From: Actinomycetes bacterium
GTDB lineage: Bacteria; Actinomycetota; Actinomycetes; Actinomycetales; Cellulomonadaceae
Reading direction: 5' to 3'
Length of the DNA: 10,361 nucleotides
Assembly (NCBI GenBank): GCA_023428465.1
Contig: JAEYXM010000249.1
Coordinates: 1 to 10,361, forward strand
The translations under genes and the position numbers were made by a program. Positions 8,823 to 10,361 of this stretch are shown here, one piece after another. The stretch's first letter is position 1. Every line of letters begins with the position of its first letter. The notes below the pieces were generated by a model. That model was given only the letters and a program-made list of their open reading frames with translations, made no database searches and was not told the origin of the DNA.

Positions 8823-10361
8823 ATGGGGCACATGATCAGCCCTGGTGCCATCGACCTGGCCGCGTCCCTCGCCCGCCGTTGGGCCGAGGTCCCGGCCGCA
8901 GACGACGGCGCGGCGGCCCGCCTCGCAGCGCTCGTCGCCGACCCCGACGGGCTGGACCTCGCGGTGCGGTTCGTCGACCGCGTCGTCCGCCCCGAGGACG
9001 ACGCGGTCGCGGCGCGCGAGCTCGCGGCGCTGCGCGGCGGGACGGGAGTGGCGTCGAGCTTCCTGGGCCCCGTCGACCGCACGCTCCTCGCCGTGGGAGC
9101 CCTCGCCGCGCCCCTCGTGCCCGGGGTCGTCGTGCCCGCGGCGCGGGCGCGGCTACGCGACCTGGTGGGCCACCTCCTCGTCGACGCGGGGCCTGCGCTC
9201 GGCCGTCATCTCGCGGCGGCACGCGCGCAGGGCTTCGGCGTCACCGTGAACCTCCTGGGCGAGGCGGTGCTCGGCGCGTCCGAGGCGAGCGCACGCCTGG
9301 GCCGGCTGCAGGCGCTCGCCGCCCGACCGGACGTCGAGCACGTGGCCGCGAAGGTCTCGTCGATCGCGCACGGCCTGTCCGCCTGGGACCGCGCCGGCAG
9401 CGCCGAGCGGATACGGTCCCGCGTGCGACTGCTCGCGGCGTCGGCCGCGCGCCACGGCACCTCGGTGACCGTGGACATGGAGGAGTACCGCGACCTCGCA
9501 GCGACCGTGGCCGCGTTCACCACACTGCTCGCCGACCCCGACCTGTACGACGCCGACCTCGGCCTCGCCGTGCAGGCCTACCTCCCGGAGGCGTCCGGTG
9601 TCCTCGACGAGGTCGCCGCCGCCGCCCGACGCCGCGTCGCCCGGGGCGGTCGCCCGGTGAAGGTCCGTCTGGTCAAGGGCGCGAACCTGTCGATGGAGCA
9701 CGTGGAGGCCGTTCTGCACGGCTGGCCGCCCGCGCCGTACGGGACCAAGGCCGAGGTCGATGCCGCCTACTCCCGGCTCGTGGACCGCGCGCTCGCGCCC
9801 GACGTCGTCGGTGCGGTGCGCCTCGCCGTCGGAAGTCAGAACCTCTTCCACGTCGCTCTTGCGCACGTCCTGGCCGTCGACCGGGCCGTACCCCTGACCG
9901 TCGAGATGCTGCTGGGCATGGCGCCCGCGCAGGCGCAGGCCGTGCGCCGCGACGTCGGGCGGGTGCTGCTGTACACGCCTGTCGTCGCCCGCGAGGACGC
10001 CGACGTCGCCATCGCCTACCTGATCCGGCGCCTCGAGGAGACCTCGTCCCGGGAGAGCTTCGTCCGGGCGCTGCTGGGTGGCGCGGCGGACGCGCTCGAC
10101 GAACAGGAGGCCGCGTTCCGCTCGTCGGTGCGCGACGCCGGGCTCGTCCGGGGCACCGCGCGCCGGACGGTGCGGCCTGGCCAGCCGTCGCCCGCACGCC
10201 GCGCCGCACCCGCCGTCGAGCCCGCCTTCCTGAACACCCCGGACACCGACCCTGCTGCGCCTGGCGGTGCCGCGTGGGTGGCCGACGTCCGCCGACGCGA
10301 GGTCACGTGGCCCCCGCCGCGCCGCCTGCGCTCCGTCGCGTACGTCGACGACGCCGTCGGG
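8823..10361 (+). CDS. putA: PutA-type bifunctional proline/P5C dehydrogenase, N-terminal proline dehydrogenase part (3' end outside window)
   Basis: FAD-dependent oxidation of proline to pyrroline-5-carboxylate; the second domain (P5C to glutamate, NAD-dependent) would lie past the right edge. The frame is open for 513 codons to the last base. Proline dehydrogenase barrel motifs, numbered from this start, are AAKVSSI near 175, VDMEEYRDLA near 217 with the substrate-site Asp at 218, LAVQAYLPEA, VKVRLVKGAN near 279, VGSQNLFHVA, LYTPVVARE with Tyr 384, and YLIRRLEETSS with Arg 402-403, the pair that binds the proline carboxylate in the family. FLNTPDTDP near 468 is the usual lead-in to the aldehyde dehydrogenase domain, so this is not a single-domain PRODH. 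There is no ribbon-helix-helix domain, so no self-repression as in E. coli PutA. The start is uncertain: ATG 8823 has a weak GGGA eight bases upstream, ATG 8832 is in frame, and GTG 8796 is less likely. Confidence 0.93.
   Translation, partial: MGHMISPGAIDLAASLARRWAEVPAADDGAAARLAALVADPDGLDLAVRFVDRVVRPEDDAVAARELAALRGGTGVASSFLGPVDRTLLAVGALAAPLVPGVVVPAARARLRDLVGHLLVDAGPALGRHLAAARAQGFGVTVNLLGEAVLGASEASARLGRLQALAARPDVEHVAAKVSSIAHGLSAWDRAGSAERIRSRVRLLAASAARHGTSVTVDMEEYRDLAATVAAFTTLLADPDLYDADLGLAVQAYLPEASGVLDEVAAAARRRVARGGRPVKVRLVKGANLSMEHVEAVLHGWPPAPYGTKAEVDAAYSRLVDRALAPDVVGAVRLAVGSQNLFHVALAHVLAVDRAVPLTVEMLLGMAPAQAQAVRRDVGRVLLYTPVVAREDADVAIAYLIRRLEETSSRESFVRALLGGAADALDEQEAAFRSSVRDAGLVRGTARRTVRPGQPSPARRAAPAVEPAFLNTPDTDPAAPGGAAWVADVRRREVTWPPPRRLRSVAYVDDAVG

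Noticed and set aside
8660..9082. Longer pyrR frame starting at 9082
   Set aside because: It would run through the putA coding region and the intergenic DNA; the ATG at 8659 has a near-perfect ribosome-binding site and gives a normal PyrR length.
9153..9866. Minus-strand open frame of 237 codons inside putA
   Set aside because: The plus strand there carries the proline dehydrogenase motifs in order; the minus-strand product has no recognisable features.

Overview
The window is very GC-rich (roughly 70% or more by eye) with strongly G/C-ending codons, GTG as well as ATG starts, and an actinobacterial-type pyrimidine operon. The gene order pyrR-pyrB-pyrC-(small membrane protein)-carA-carB-pyrF matches the arrangement known in Mycobacterium and relatives. 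Protein details (type 2 PyrF, a PutA without a DNA-binding domain) also point to Actinomycetota. A Micrococcales genus such as Cellulomonas is my best guess, but this is an inference from style and not proven.

Region 1 (1-8659, minus strand) is one compact operon for de novo UMP synthesis, read right to left. pyrR (regulator) comes first, then pyrB (aspartate carbamoyltransferase), pyrC (class I dihydroorotase), a 175-residue membrane-anchored protein of unknown function, carA and carB (the two subunits of carbamoyl phosphate synthase) and pyrF (OMP decarboxylase, cut by the left edge). Every junction overlaps: five are 4-base ATGA/GTGA overlaps and carA/carB overlaps by 17 bases, so there is no intergenic base between pyrR and pyrF. 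CarAB makes carbamoyl phosphate, PyrB joins it to aspartate, PyrC closes the ring, and PyrF performs the last step to UMP. pyrD and pyrE are not in the window.

Region 2 (8660-8822) is the only noncoding stretch, 163 bases between two divergent genes. On the pyr side it holds a strong Shine-Dalgarno directly preceded by a hairpin whose loop matches the PyrR-binding consensus. This suggests that PyrR bound to UMP/UTP represses translation of its own operon. On the other side are three CACC-N1/2-GGTG inverted repeats that could be operators.

Region 3 (8823-10361, plus strand) is the N-terminal proline dehydrogenase part of a PutA-type bifunctional proline-catabolic enzyme, still open at the right edge.

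Overall this is a conserved housekeeping locus. I found no mobile element, CRISPR array, RNA gene or sign of transfer, and no noncoding stretch longer than 300 bases. The less explained parts are the small membrane protein inside the operon, the leader RNA structures and the repeated boxes in the divergent region.
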